DNA of 64,000 nucleotides from Strongylocentrotus droebachiensis. Its lineage: Eukaryota > Echinodermata > Echinoidea > Camarodonta > Strongylocentrotidae. Below are positions 24,101 through 35,100 of this stretch, one piece after another. The stretch lies in assembly GCA_035222895.1 (NCBI GenBank), contig JAVYIG010000412.1, positions 434,001 to 498,000 on the forward strand, read 5' to 3'. The notes below the pieces were generated by a model that did no database searches, was not told the DNA's origin, and was given only the letters and a program-made list of their open reading frames with translations. The position numbers and the translations under genes were made by a program. How positions within the stretch are numbered: the stretch's first letter is position 1; the number at the start of each line of letters is the position of its first letter.

Positions 24101-25785
24101 AACATAAGAAAAAGAGTATCATGGGGGACCAATCGTCACCGATTAGGCATTGTTTTCTATATAAAGGAAGCAAGTAGCTACAAGTAGTACAGTGGGCCTT
24201 TAAAACCTGCATGGTAGATTGCTGAGGGCTCAAAGGTCATCCAGAATGGCTGTTATTGGTATTTTGTGGAAATTGATTATGAATTCACCTATAAAACATG
24301 AGATCACATTACTGAAAATCATTAATGACTGGTATTTCAAGATAGTAAGATATTCCATTTTCATATTCATCCTCTTCTTCTTCCTCTTCTTTTTATTATT
24401 ATTTGTATTGTTATCTGTGTAAGTTATTGTTTTTGTTTCAGCATTCTATCAGTGGAGTAATGTCTTTGACAGCTTTTTGAAGTAATTCCCGTTTTGCCTG
24501 ATGAGTATTATCATGAAGCGGAGGAGAGAATAAGAATAACAAAAACAATGCAGGGGGAAACCACTCCAGTCATATTATAAACACAGGAGTGATGACTCGA
24601 GCAGAATATGACTAGGAAGGAAATGAAATTGTTATGTCGTCCATACCTGTCCCGAGGTTATGTTGTTTAATTCAACAGGGAATGCTTTCTCACTCAGTGG
24701 GTGTCATGGTAGCTTTAAAGATCATCAGGTGGGAAAATGGAAGGGGGCCATTGCCTTTTAAGGAGTGGGGTACTGGTTGTTCAGCATCAAGCTTTGTTTA
24801 CAATTTGTTTAGAATACATGCCTGTGTCAGTAAAAATACAGTGCAGCTAGGCATTCAGGCAGTACACAAAATCAGTGCCTTTTAAGTATTATGGGCAATT
24901 AAACATGTTATTCAGCAAGGTTTGCTCATTGTTTGTTTGAAATGTGCACATGTGTCTTGGGAAATGTAAAGTAAGCATCCAGGCAGCTCACAAGAAAACA
25001 TACATATATGTCATCATCTTCCGCTTCCGTTTTCCTCCTCCCCCGCCTTTCTCTCTCTCTCTCTCTCTATCTCCTACGCTGTACCTCTCTTCCTGCCATT
25101 GATGACAGATTAGAAGAAGACTGTCGTTTGTGACTGCAATATCAATTCTCCATTTCCTTTTCTTCCTTTTTACATACCAAGATAAAAACATTATTTAAAC
25201 TTTGGAACTCTCTCCCACTCTTAAAGCAGGACTGTACTTCTTTTAGCTACTTGCACCCTCTATATAATCATTTAGCAATGTTAAAGCCATTTCAGTATTT
25301 GCCATGTATATAGCTTTATAGGGATTGCAATCATCATCATCATTGTATAGCATCTGTTTTTCCCACGCTGTGGGCTTGGACCTTTTATTTCCCGTTCATT
25401 GCTCTCTGAAGCCAATGGCTTTTTTCTCTGACCACACCATCTCGGTCTATCCATCCTGATCTCCCGTGAGATCATCGTCAGCCCTAGGTATTGGTAGAGA
25501 TCTTCATTTTTCTTTCTATCTTGTAGAAAACCCCTCATGGCTTTAAAACTTTCCTTGTGTTGTATATTTACTGTATACCGTACATTATATTTGATATTTC
25601 AGGCTCTATTGAGATCACCGGCCATCATCAAGTTCCTTCAGGAAAGCCAGCAGCAGCTGTCACACACGCACCATCAGCAGACCTCAAGGACATCATTCAC
25701 ACCAGGGCATACCTCGGCATCTTCAAGAGACGAACACTTCCTGCATGCGTCTCCTCCAAAGTTAGCAAAGGGAGGACATATGTGA
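21107..25785 (+). CDS. RFXAP: RFXAP-like subunit of the RFX transcription complex
   Basis: Coding exons 21107-21172, 22263-22526, 23860-23973 and 25603-25785 give 209 aa. All introns are GT-AG and phase 0. Exon 2 holds a C-x4-C...PWMC-x2-H motif followed by a Lys-rich helix (HRNKTYKAKKKQKDQ). Exon 3 ends with LDQVLNEKKL and exon 4 starts ALLRSPAIIKFLQESQQQL. From memory, human RFXAP has the same order: PWMCKKHRNKMYKDKYKKKK, LLEQVLNQKRL, then LLRSPEVVQFLQKQQQLL. In vertebrates RFXAP joins RFX5 and RFXANK on X-box promoters such as those of MHC class II; here an RFX5/RFX7-type partner is only inferred. The start is the first Met after an in-frame stop at 20999. The C-terminal 30 or so residues come from a tandem repeat. 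Human RFXAP is about 270 aa, with a longer acidic N-terminus, so exon 1 is the least certain part. Confidence 0.85.
22184..22255 (+). mobile_element. SINE/LINE 3' tail remnant
   Basis: AAAGCGCTTTGAGA, followed by CTATATATAAGAACAAACTA and a (TTATTG)n run, is the kind of tail shared by many deuterostome SINEs and LINEs. It abuts the acceptor of RFXAP exon 2, so part of that exon's pyrimidine tract may derive from it. Confidence 0.5.
22263..22526 (+). CDS. RFXAP: RFXAP exon 2 (Cys/His motif and basic helix)
   Basis: This 88-codon exon is much richer in GC than its introns. It reads from a Ser/Pro/Ala-rich start into RCKKCSMDNC and GPWMCSYHRNKTYKAKKK. The spacing of Cys and His (C-x4-C, then C-x2-H about 17 residues on) suggests a metal-binding knuckle, followed by a basic stretch that would act as a nuclear-localisation or DNA/partner-binding segment. 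It is bounded by AG at 22261-22262 and GT at 22527-22528. Confidence 0.88.
23136..23653. mobile_element. TTAA-flanked MITE in RFXAP intron 2
   Basis: The left end AGGGATAGTTGAGTTCTG and the right inverse AGGGATATAGTTGAGTGTC are each flanked directly by TTAA (23132-23135 and 23654-23657). Its right end is about 200 bp before RFXAP exon 3. Confidence 0.75.
24013..24199 (+). mobile_element. M1 MITE copy in RFXAP intron 3
   Basis: Full-length M1: AGCCCATCTGTACTAGTTTG at the left, AGTAGTACAGTGGGCCT at the right. The right flank is TTAA (24200-24203) and the left flank is TTAC (24009-24012). It begins 35 nt after the RFXAP exon 3 splice donor. Confidence 0.85.
25221..25280 (-). mobile_element. M1 MITE fragment
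   Basis: TTAAAGCAGGACTGTACTTC, then TAGCTACTTGCACCCTCTAT, is one end of M1 in reverse orientation. The other half is missing. Confidence 0.6.
25603..25785 (+). CDS. RFXAP: RFXAP terminal coding exon
   Basis: ALLRSPAIIKFLQESQQQL is the conserved Gln-rich helix that in human RFXAP mediates complex assembly. The remaining residues (RTSFTPGHTS... to the stop at 25783-25785) fall in the first unit of a 141-bp tandem repeat and have no counterpart in the human protein as I remember it. Confidence 0.85.
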   Translation, partial: ALLRSPAIIKFLQESQQQLSHTHHQQTSRTSFTPGHTSASSRDEHFLHASPPKLAKGGHM

Positions 25786-26230
25786 ACTCACATGTAACAT
25801 GACTTTGAACTCCTTGACATGTTTCACCAAACATCATTCACACCAGGACATACCTCGGCATCTTCAAGAGAAGAACACTTCCTGCATGCTTTCCTCCAAA
25901 GTTAGCGAAGGGAGGACATATGCAAACTCATGCATAATGTGACTTTTAAACTCCTAGACATGTTTCAGCAAACATCATTCACACCAGGGCATACCTCAGC
26001 ATATTCCAGAGATGACACTGCCCAGAATGAAACACTTCCTCATGTATCTCCTCCGAAGAGACCAAACCGGCCAAGGAAGAAGAAACGTGGTCAGAGAAAC
26101 TCCAGAAGATGTGAGAGCAGTGTCGAAACAATACTTCTTCCAAGCTGAATGTCTTTCCAAGTTGGCAAAGGAGGACAGATGTGGCTGGCACTTCCTGCAT
26201 GTGTCACCTCCAGAAGTTAGCTATCATCCA
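25690..26230 (+). repeat. 141-bp tandem repeat spanning the RFXAP stop codon
   Basis: Units starting ACATCATTCACACCAGG lie at 25690, 25831 and 25972. The first two are 141 bp each (47 codons) and nearly identical; the third has diverged and is longer. The RFXAP stop lies inside unit 1. Unit 3 carries its own open frame reading QTSFTPGHTSAYSRD and then a Lys/Arg-rich segment (PKRPNRPRKKKRGQRN), which resembles the exon 4 tail. Confidence 0.85.
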
Positions 26231-26601
26231 AGATAAGGCCTAAAAAAGATATTGTATTGCCCTTTAGGTCCCAAAACGTGGGTCGGTCAGTCAAAAATCT
26301 TTTTTTTTTTTGGGGGGGGGGGGGGGGTCTCCCTCTTTGGGCTGATATTTCTCAGGTTACAAAAAAACACACGAATATTTCAAGATTTATGAGTCGGTCA
26401 CAAAGGGCAACATAACATCTTTTTTTTAGGCCTAATACTTCCTAGACGTGTATTCTCCTAAACTAGTGAGGAGAAGATGATGTGATCCTATTTAGGCCTG
26501 CAGACCTGTGATGAAACCAATGGCGTGCAAATGAGCCACCACTTCACTGTTTATATTTCGACTGCAATTTTTGTAAATGGATGTAAATACATTGATATGT
26601 T

Positions 26602-26607
26602 AATAAA
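26602..26607 (+). other. RFXAP: Candidate RFXAP polyadenylation signal
   Basis: AATAAA about 0.8 kb after the stop codon, the first clear canonical signal downstream of the tandem repeat. Confidence 0.45.
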
Positions 26608-26620
26608 TTATTGAACAACT

Positions 26621-28827
26621 GAGAGATTTGCCATACGTGTATGTACTCCTTTCAAAAGTAAGTATAATTTAATTGAAAATGTATGCGATGCTGTGAATAG
26701 TTTGCTCATTCACATACTGGTATATTCCAAGATCCTGATTCAAAAAGAATATTATTTGAGTAAGCATAGTGGTGATGATTGGGTAAATGATGACAGCTTT
26801 GTAGATCATGGTGATGAAAATTGTAGTGGTTATGGTTTGCTAATTAATCACTAAATATAAAACTGAAATATTGAAAAGACATTTATCATATCTCAGCTGC
26901 AAGACACCCATCCATTAAAACATTCCAAGTAATGACACAAAGCAAAGTTCTGGCTTTTCTAAAACACAAGATTTAATGAGAAGCCAAGTTCTCTTTTTCA
27001 TACAAATAATCACAATTATATTACTACATGTACCAGTAATATCTTTCACATCTACGTGATGCAATTCTTGGGCATTAAAAGGCATCTGAAAGAAGGAACT
27101 TTAAATACTAAAAGCAGTCGGTGAACATTTGTAGCTATGCCTGCGATTAACCAATGTTGGTTGATTGTTGATCGCTCATAATTAATACATGTGTATTCCA
27201 TTTGGTCATGTTTGGTATCAGTTACACTTCATACTAAAACCCGATCATAAATACAGTGTGTATGTTGTTTGACCAAAGATTTTACCAAGTTTGAAAAATC
27301 TTTTTCCGAACGAAGGATATGAAATACCCAAGAGAATGACAAACCTCATTCAAAGAAAAGATGCAAAAGGACAGAATTCTGCAGCTTACATACATGTGAC
27401 AGACGATAATTTTCATAACCCCGTTTTAGAGGTTGAACAGTTGCTAGATGTCAAAATACATCCCAGTCGCAGAAGGAGCAAATGTAAATCATTGTCTCTG
27501 TTCTATCTTCAGTTGCATACAAAGTTCTTTATTCTGATCCTGAAATAACAAATTCACAGAAGAAAATGAGTAATTTTCAACAGACATGATTAACAAATTA
27601 TCTCTTTTTCCATTTTCAATGACAAATAACTATGCTGTACCAAACCCTCCATTCTACAGATAAATATTCCTGTTATCTTCTTGGGGCATTCAAATGAATT
27701 TAATTTCAGGAATTTAATCAGTTACTTAAATTCAACTAGCCTTGGCTGGATTACAGGTATAATCAATCATTTGCAAACAAATCCTGAACTTTGCTTGAAA
27801 TACTGGACACACCTGTGCATTGCTGCTGTACTTGTGATTTATAGTCGATAGACTACTATTTTAATAAAAATGTATCAAGCAACGTCTGTTAGACTTCTGA
27901 TTCTGTATTTTGCTACTTGAGCTTCATTTCCAAATACTGTAGTGACAGTAGACATGTTTGTTTGACTAATCACATCCCATGTTACATTAGACTTCAATGA
28001 GTATGAATTAAATGTACATGAATGTACACTCCATGCCCTGAAATTCCAAATCTTTGTTCTCATACTTTGTGAGAAGATTGTGTTAGGGATCTACTAAACA
28101 ATTACTTTGTGAGAAGATTGTGTTAGGGATCTACTAAACAATTGGTCACTTTTGCAAAATGAATCCTTCGCAAATTGCAAGATCTAGAGAGAAATGCATT
28201 TCATTCATTTCACAGATTTACTTCTCTTGCAAAATTCATGAACATATCTGGTTTTATAGGAATTCATTCTTTGTTGCAAAGGATTTAAGAACATGTCTAC
28301 AGCCAATGCCCACTTGATCTACAAATGATCAACACGCTACATTTAAACAGTCCCTGATCATGACCAAAGCGGGAGGGGATTCAGAGAAATTAAGATTTAT
28401 TTAAATGATCCTATAAAAGTAGATGACGACTGTGCCTCAAGAATGCACTAGTAGGCTGAATGATTGTAAAAGCATTACAAATACAGGTATACATACAACA
28501 ACTATGATGCAGTTGGCAACATCTTGTGTTTAGAGGATGGTCTATATATCTTGAAATCAAATACGATCTTGATTACCAGTGTCTCTATCTTTGAAGACAC
28601 ATTCCAGGATATTCAGACAATCAGCATTAAAAATTGCAATATATTTACACTATACAGTATGTACAACATACAGGTAATAAATTCTTACGGTGGAATTCCA
28701 TGTTGAATTCCTTTCTAAAAGAATTCTTTGGACAAAGTAGAGTGTGATAGAATTTCTATCTTTCATGAATTCAACTTGCCATACCCAAATGGCAAATGCA
28801 GTACAATAGGTGTCAGGTGGAAATATT
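26621..28827. other. Intergenic stretch between RFXAP and FIP1L1
   Basis: This lies between two convergent genes. It holds a perfect 40-bp tandem duplication (28064-28143), and an AT-rich background. No coding segment was identified. Confidence 0.5.
28064..28143. repeat. Perfect 40-bp tandem duplication
   Basis: The unit starting ACTTTGTGAGAAGATTGTG is present twice head to tail with no differences, suggesting a recent event. Confidence 0.95.
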
Positions 28828-28833
28828 TTTATT
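28828..28833 (-). other. FIP1L1: Candidate FIP1L1 polyadenylation signal
   Basis: AATAAA on the - strand (TTTATT on +), about 300 bp after the stop. Another TTTATT near 28396 is an alternative. Confidence 0.4.
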
Positions 28834-29130
28834 GGGAAAGGTGTACAGGAATATGACCCCAGGGCAAAGAACAGCTGAAAATATTCAAATTGTGAAGCCT
28901 AAAAGGTTGTGAATCCTAAAAGGTTGGGAAAAGAAATAAAGCTGCATAGGTTCCTTTTTTCTTTAAAGATTTCAGAAGAGTTCCAAAATTAAGCATTGGA
29001 CCACTTTTAAATGCCCTCTAGGAGAATCCGAGGTGAGATGCTCAGTTTACCTTTGAAACAAAACTTTTTTGAGGAAGGTGGAATGGAATCCTTGGGAGGG
29101 GGGGGGTATTGGAGAGGGTATAAGAGGGGT

Positions 29131-32100
29131 CTAGTCTGAATGGTATGCAGTACCCACTAGAGATGGATTGAGATCATCATCTCCACTGGCAGCATCTAGC
29201 ACCTCGTACTCTTCACCCCCTTCTTTATCCCTATCCCGACGGGAGTGTCTGTGCCGGTGACGTGATGAGCTGTACTTGTCGTCCTCGTCATCTCGTTTCC
29301 TACAAAGAGGGAGTAAAGAGAGAGGAGAGGGAGGGGGGAATAAGTGTAATTACAAAACAAAATGCTTTATACTGTTGTAAGCATAGAATCAGCCGCATGA
29401 GAATTTAGTTGGAAGGGCTATCACTTCTTTAAGTTCAACTAATACAGACGGTAAATTCTTCCAAGGCTTTACATTTAAAACAGTTGCACATGAAACTCTA
29501 CAATTAAAATGGAAGATCATCTTCATCCAACCAGAGTTGGCTACGAAAATGTGACATCAATATTATATTTGAAAAAGACTTTCGGAACAGAACAGACCAC
29601 GCCAGGTCCTGATGAGATGAAGAACACAAAATCAAAAGAGAATGTTTTCTTCGGATTTATTTACAAAATAATATTTAGCTATCACCCTATGACCTATCAC
29701 ATGGGCTCGACTTAAAAAAAAGGAAATAAAAACAAATTCCTGTAGTTGATTTATTCAAATAGTTGAGTCAAGAAACAAGTGACATTATTACCTTCTTGAA
29801 GATTTGTGCCTGGAATCCTTGTAACGATCTCTAACTCTGTCATCTTTATCTTTATCCTCCTCTTTCTCCTTGAGTCGTTTCTCTCTCTCCTTGTCCTTAT
29901 CCCGATCGCCCCGATCCCGCTCAAGATCGCGACTCCGGCTGGCATGCTCGCGATCGCCCCGATCACGATCTCGATCTCTGTCTCTCGTTTCCCGGTCTCT
30001 GTCCCTGCCCTCCCTATCCCTGTCACGATCCCGGTCCCTATCGCGATCACGGTCCCTGTCCCGATCTCGCTCTCTGGTTTTATCTCGACTCCTGTCCCGG
30101 GTTCGGTCTGGGCTTCTGTCTCTGCTTGGCCTATCTCGTCTTTCCCTGCTGAATTCTCTCACCTTGTCTGCCTCTGCTTTACTGTAAACAGAAAAATCAT
30201 ATATTTTTCTTTATGACATCAGGGCCCCGTCTTACAAAGAGTTGCAATTGATTTCGATCAATCGCAAGTCCTCCTATCAATCGCAATTTAGCAGTCTCCT
30301 ATCTCTTATGATTGATATCAACTCTTTGTAAGACAGGGCCCAGGATATCTTTGAGAAACGGTCAAGTGGAGTGCCCCAAGGACCTACCTTAGAGCCTCTT
30401 ATATTCTATACAAATACTTGTGAAAAATATGCATTGAATATAAACAAATATCTCAGTATTTCTACCAACATAGATATCTTTCATAACAAATTCAAAAAAA
30501 AATTTCTCTACTAGATTAGACAATTTTTTTTACAAACATCAATGACTGTTACATAATGGAAATACATCAATCCAAACACATATTTGTCATGCCTAACATA
30601 GGTTAGGCAACATGCGGCCCGGAACACTTATGATTATGCATAACTTTGCGTGACTTTGAAGTAAACATTAAATACTATCTTTATTCAGAAAGGTAGAATT
30701 CAACCATACCTGTTGAGGAATTTACTAAACTCCCTGATGTCTCTGTCATAGTCGGACTCCTTACGATCTTCACTGCCACTGTAACCAAGAAAAGAAAATG
30801 GAATGACTCTTCATGACTAAGGCACACTTACATAATGTTCCTGTGATTCGATTTTCTGAGAAATGGCAATTACATTAGACCTGGAAATCTAAACCAACAT
30901 CATCTTTTTGAATTAGGTTCTAAACAATGATAAGAATACCAACACCCAGGATTTTACTGCATTTAATCGTTATAGTAAGAATAAAAGGCGAATCGACTTT
31001 TCCTCTCCAAGAAAGTATGAAATCCCTTGAAATTTAGATTTTTATTATTAATATAACTATTCAGATCTTCAGTCATTAAGATTTTACATGTTTGAATGTT
31101 CATATAAAATGCCATCACGCATTCTTACAAAATTGGATCGTACTTAATAATCTCACAATCCAACCAGTATGCCCATTGACACCAGAGAAATAGGGTTTGT
31201 ACAAATAAATAAACTGAAGTTTGATTTGTAAATTAATAACAAAGTTGGACTTAAATTGTCATAATTTGCTGTTTCCATCTTCATTAGCAGGAAAAGCAAT
31301 CACTTTTATTGTTCCTTTATGCTTCACGTATTCTTCAGGAATAATATGACATAATGATTTAGAAGTGCTAGTTCACACAATTTGTTCATGATGTGAAAGG
31401 CATCTTCAATATTTCTCCAAGAAAAAGAATGATACAAATTAATTAACAATCATCACAAACATTTTCTTCTCGTAATAAGTTGATAGGATGGTTTTTAAAA
31501 AGATGATTTAAAGGCCGTACTAGTTTGGCTAGAAGGGAGTAGACCACCCAGGAAGGTCACTGACTATCTCATCAACTCAGCTCTCAATTAACATCATGGG
31601 GGACCAATGGTCACCGATTAGGCATTATTTTCTATATAGAGGGAGCAAGAGCTACAAGTAGTACAGTGGGCCTTTAATAAGAAAGGGCTGGACACCAGCA
31701 GGGATCCAGTACACAAAAATTCCCTAAATTTTGCTCTACACACCCCCCCCCCCCCCCCCCCCCACCAAAGAAAAAAGTTTTTGAGGAACCCTGCACAAGA
31801 TAAATACAAACAAATTCTTGCAATCTCGTAACTTTAGAGGAGATTTTTACTTTGTTCAGTGCAGTCAATGGGAAAAGATAGGTAGTGCCAGACTGTCAAG
31901 CGCTTAGGCGCATGGTTGTATCGATGTCTTGGGCTCTATTTAAAAAGCGGAATATTATTATATTATCATTAAACTCACCTGCTGATATCACTCTCTGAAT
32001 CACTGCCTCGGGTACTAGTAGCCCAGTTAGACTTGAACTGAGAGTAGGCCTTGGACTCCCCAGACTTGGGTGCCATGCCCGTGGATCCAGACAGAGGAGG

Positions 32101-35100
32101 AGGGGGTCCAGACCCAATAGGTGGGCCACCAGGACCTGGACCTGGACCGGGTCCTGGTCCCATTCCTGGACCCATGGGAAGGGGCTGGTCGTAGAATGGT
32201 GGTGGAGGTCCATCTAGGGTTAAAGTCAAAAGGGTTAAAGTTGATACCTTTAGCAATATATGACATAATTGATTGTAATACTGATAATATGACTCAGTCA
32301 TATTATATACCGTAAATGATGTCTCATATAATTTTCTTATGTCCTTTTTTATCAAAAACCTTTGCTTATATACATTTTTCCATATCTGTATCATTATTAG
32401 TACCACTCATTATGTGTATGTCTATATTTGTACCAAACAGTGACAGATGAATTTTCTGATACGGACAATGAATGTTATACTTATAATTGAAAGGCCATTC
32501 AACATAAGTTCAATCTTTCTAAGACTACATCATCATTACCGTTTGTTTAATTCTGCATTTTCCCTCTTAAGAGGGGTTACTGACTTTCACACCATGATAA
32601 CACACACTCCCTTCACTTGTTCCTGTCTTGAGCATCCTCCTCATTTAGACCGACCTTATTGCTTTCTTTCTTTATATCTTTCCATGATATCTTCTGGCTT
32701 CCTAAACCTCTCTCATGCAATCCACTTCTCTTAACCACTTCCACCAGTTTTTTTCATACCCAACCTTTCCTTAAGCTCACTTGTGTTCTTTCTATTGGAC
32801 AATTAATGCCATCTTGGAAGATGTTTAACTTTCTTTCAGCATACGATTGCAAATATATCCTCATACATGAAAGGTTTTATGATCAATGAGAACCTACACT
32901 TATAAACTATCACATACCTGGTCTTCCAAAGGGAAGGGGCGGCCTGTTCCAGTTGCCTCCAGGAGGGGGTCCCATCGGTGGGGGTCCATGTGGGCCTGGT
33001 GGAGGAGGGCCTCCCATTCTAGGTGGGGGTCCTTGCATCCCCATCATGGGTGGGTGTGGGGGACCACCCATTGGAGGGCGGGGTCCCCTCCCCATGCCCA
33101 TAGGAGGTGGGCCCATGTTGGGTGGCGGGGGACCACCGTGCATGCCCATTGGGGGTCGTGGGCCTGACATAGGGGGGCCCGACATAGGAGGGCCTCCAGA
33201 CTGCGGTGGATAATTGCCATCTGCAAATAATCAAAATCAATTATTTGAATTCACAATTAACCAATAATGCTAAGATATCAGAGAGTTGCTCATATATGCA
33301 TACAATTGAAACTAAGATAACTTTGTATGTTTATTGAAAACTGACATTCCCAGTAGAGTTTACATATAGCTGCTTTTTTTTTTGTATCCTTAGCACTCCA
33401 TACAATGTGGTCATACATTCCTTTCAACGAACTTTAGATGAAGGTATCAATAGATTAATCATCTTGAAACTATTGCAGAATAGTTTTAAATTCTCCTACA
33501 CTTCATAAAATCATCTAGGTCTCACCAAACATTGCTCAACGTTCTCTTAAACACAGAAATATTTACTGATATCATCCCAACTATCAGAGAGAGGTAGCTT
33601 GTGATAATGCTTACCTCCAAACATCGGTCGTGGCGGCCCTGAGAAGTTTGGAGGGGGTAAATTCGATGGGGGTCCTCCCATGTTAGGAGGGGGCCCTGTC
33701 ATATGGGGCGGAGGAGGTCCTGGAGGAGGGCCTGGAGGGATAGAAACAGATATCGCATCAATCAATGTTAGACATTACCAAGACATTCAGTAATCATACT
33801 TGTCCTTAATAGATGAGGTAACACATGGATCAAATTTTTCATGTATGCTTCCACTTAATAGTTACTCTTTACTATCCTAAAAGTTACCCAAGGCTTGTCT
33901 GGACATAGCAAATGTAAGTGAGTGAAATCTGCGTATTGCCAATTGAAATATATCATGGAAAATTAGGCTCTAGGAGAAGCAGCGTCCATTAATCTTTTAG
34001 AACATTTGTGAACTGGTATATATATATATATATATATATATATCAAAATTATGCATATTTAGTTGTACTTGCATCATCCATCCATCCATTCATCCATCAA
34101 CCCTTAGATCAATCTATCAACCAAACAATCTATCCTTCCATCCACTCTTCCGTCCATCCATCTATCCATCCATTCGTCCATCTACCCATCCACCCAATTC
34201 TTTCAGTCTAAACTACTGATGATGTCTTGTCATTCATTAGGTACACTAATCTTCCAATCCAACATCCATATGTTTCATCCACATCCATCCATCCATCCAT
34301 CCATCCATCCATCCATCCATCCATCCATCCATCCATCCATCCATCCATCCATCCATCCATCCATCCATCCATCCATCCATCCACCCTCCCATCCCGTCAT
34401 CAATCCATCCCCTCACCCATCACTCACCCCTTGGCCCCATCCCCGGTGGACCCATCCCGGGCGGGGGCATCCCTGGCGGAGGCTTGGAGAAGTCTGGCAT
34501 GTTAGGTGGAGGTAGGGTAGCTGACGGAGGAGGTTGCGGCATCGGAGGGGCGTTGCCAGGTGGGCCGTACGTTGACTGTATCGGTTGAACCGCTGGACTA
34601 GGGGTGCTGTTGATGCTACTGATGGAGCTGATGGTGCTGATGTTGTTCACTCCTGGACTAGTAACGCCGGTACCACTGCTGTAAATCATCAAGGAAAGAG
34701 AGATTCATTTTACATTGTACTGATAACCTTTTAAGTGTGCTTCTCTAATGCTGAACATTCAGAACATGTAATGACATATGGGGGGTGTTTCACAAAGATC
34801 CTTAGTTGAACTTATCTCTAATTTGGACATAAAAGTTATTGAAAGCCGTTAGCATCTGTGAAAATATTTTGTAAACGTTTTTTTACAAGGCATAAAATGT
34901 TGATTCAATTCATTTTTATTTTCTATTATCAAGGAGATTTCATGTTCTTGATGTGGAATTTATGAAAAGTCTAAAATACTTGAATTTCTGCTTTTGAATA
35001 TATTTCATTTAAGGCTACAAATGGCTCTCCATAATTTTTAAGTCCATCTTAGAGTTAAGTTCTACTTAGGATCTTTGTGAAACACCTCCTGGACCTACAA

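Noticed and set aside
29806-30216. Open frames of 105-136 codons on the + strand (Ser/Leu/Arg and Ile/Pro/Val)
   Set aside because: They are antisense shadows of the Arg-Asp-rich FIP1L1 exon 15, which has matching splice sites and phases on the - strand.
32953-33213. Gly/Pro-rich frames on the + strand and a second - strand frame
   Set aside because: They are shadows of FIP1L1 exon 12; only the frame that joins exons 11 and 13 in phase was kept.
34073-34384. Possible CRISPR-like regular repeats
   Set aside because: It is a simple CATC tetranucleotide array without spacers, in a eukaryotic intron.
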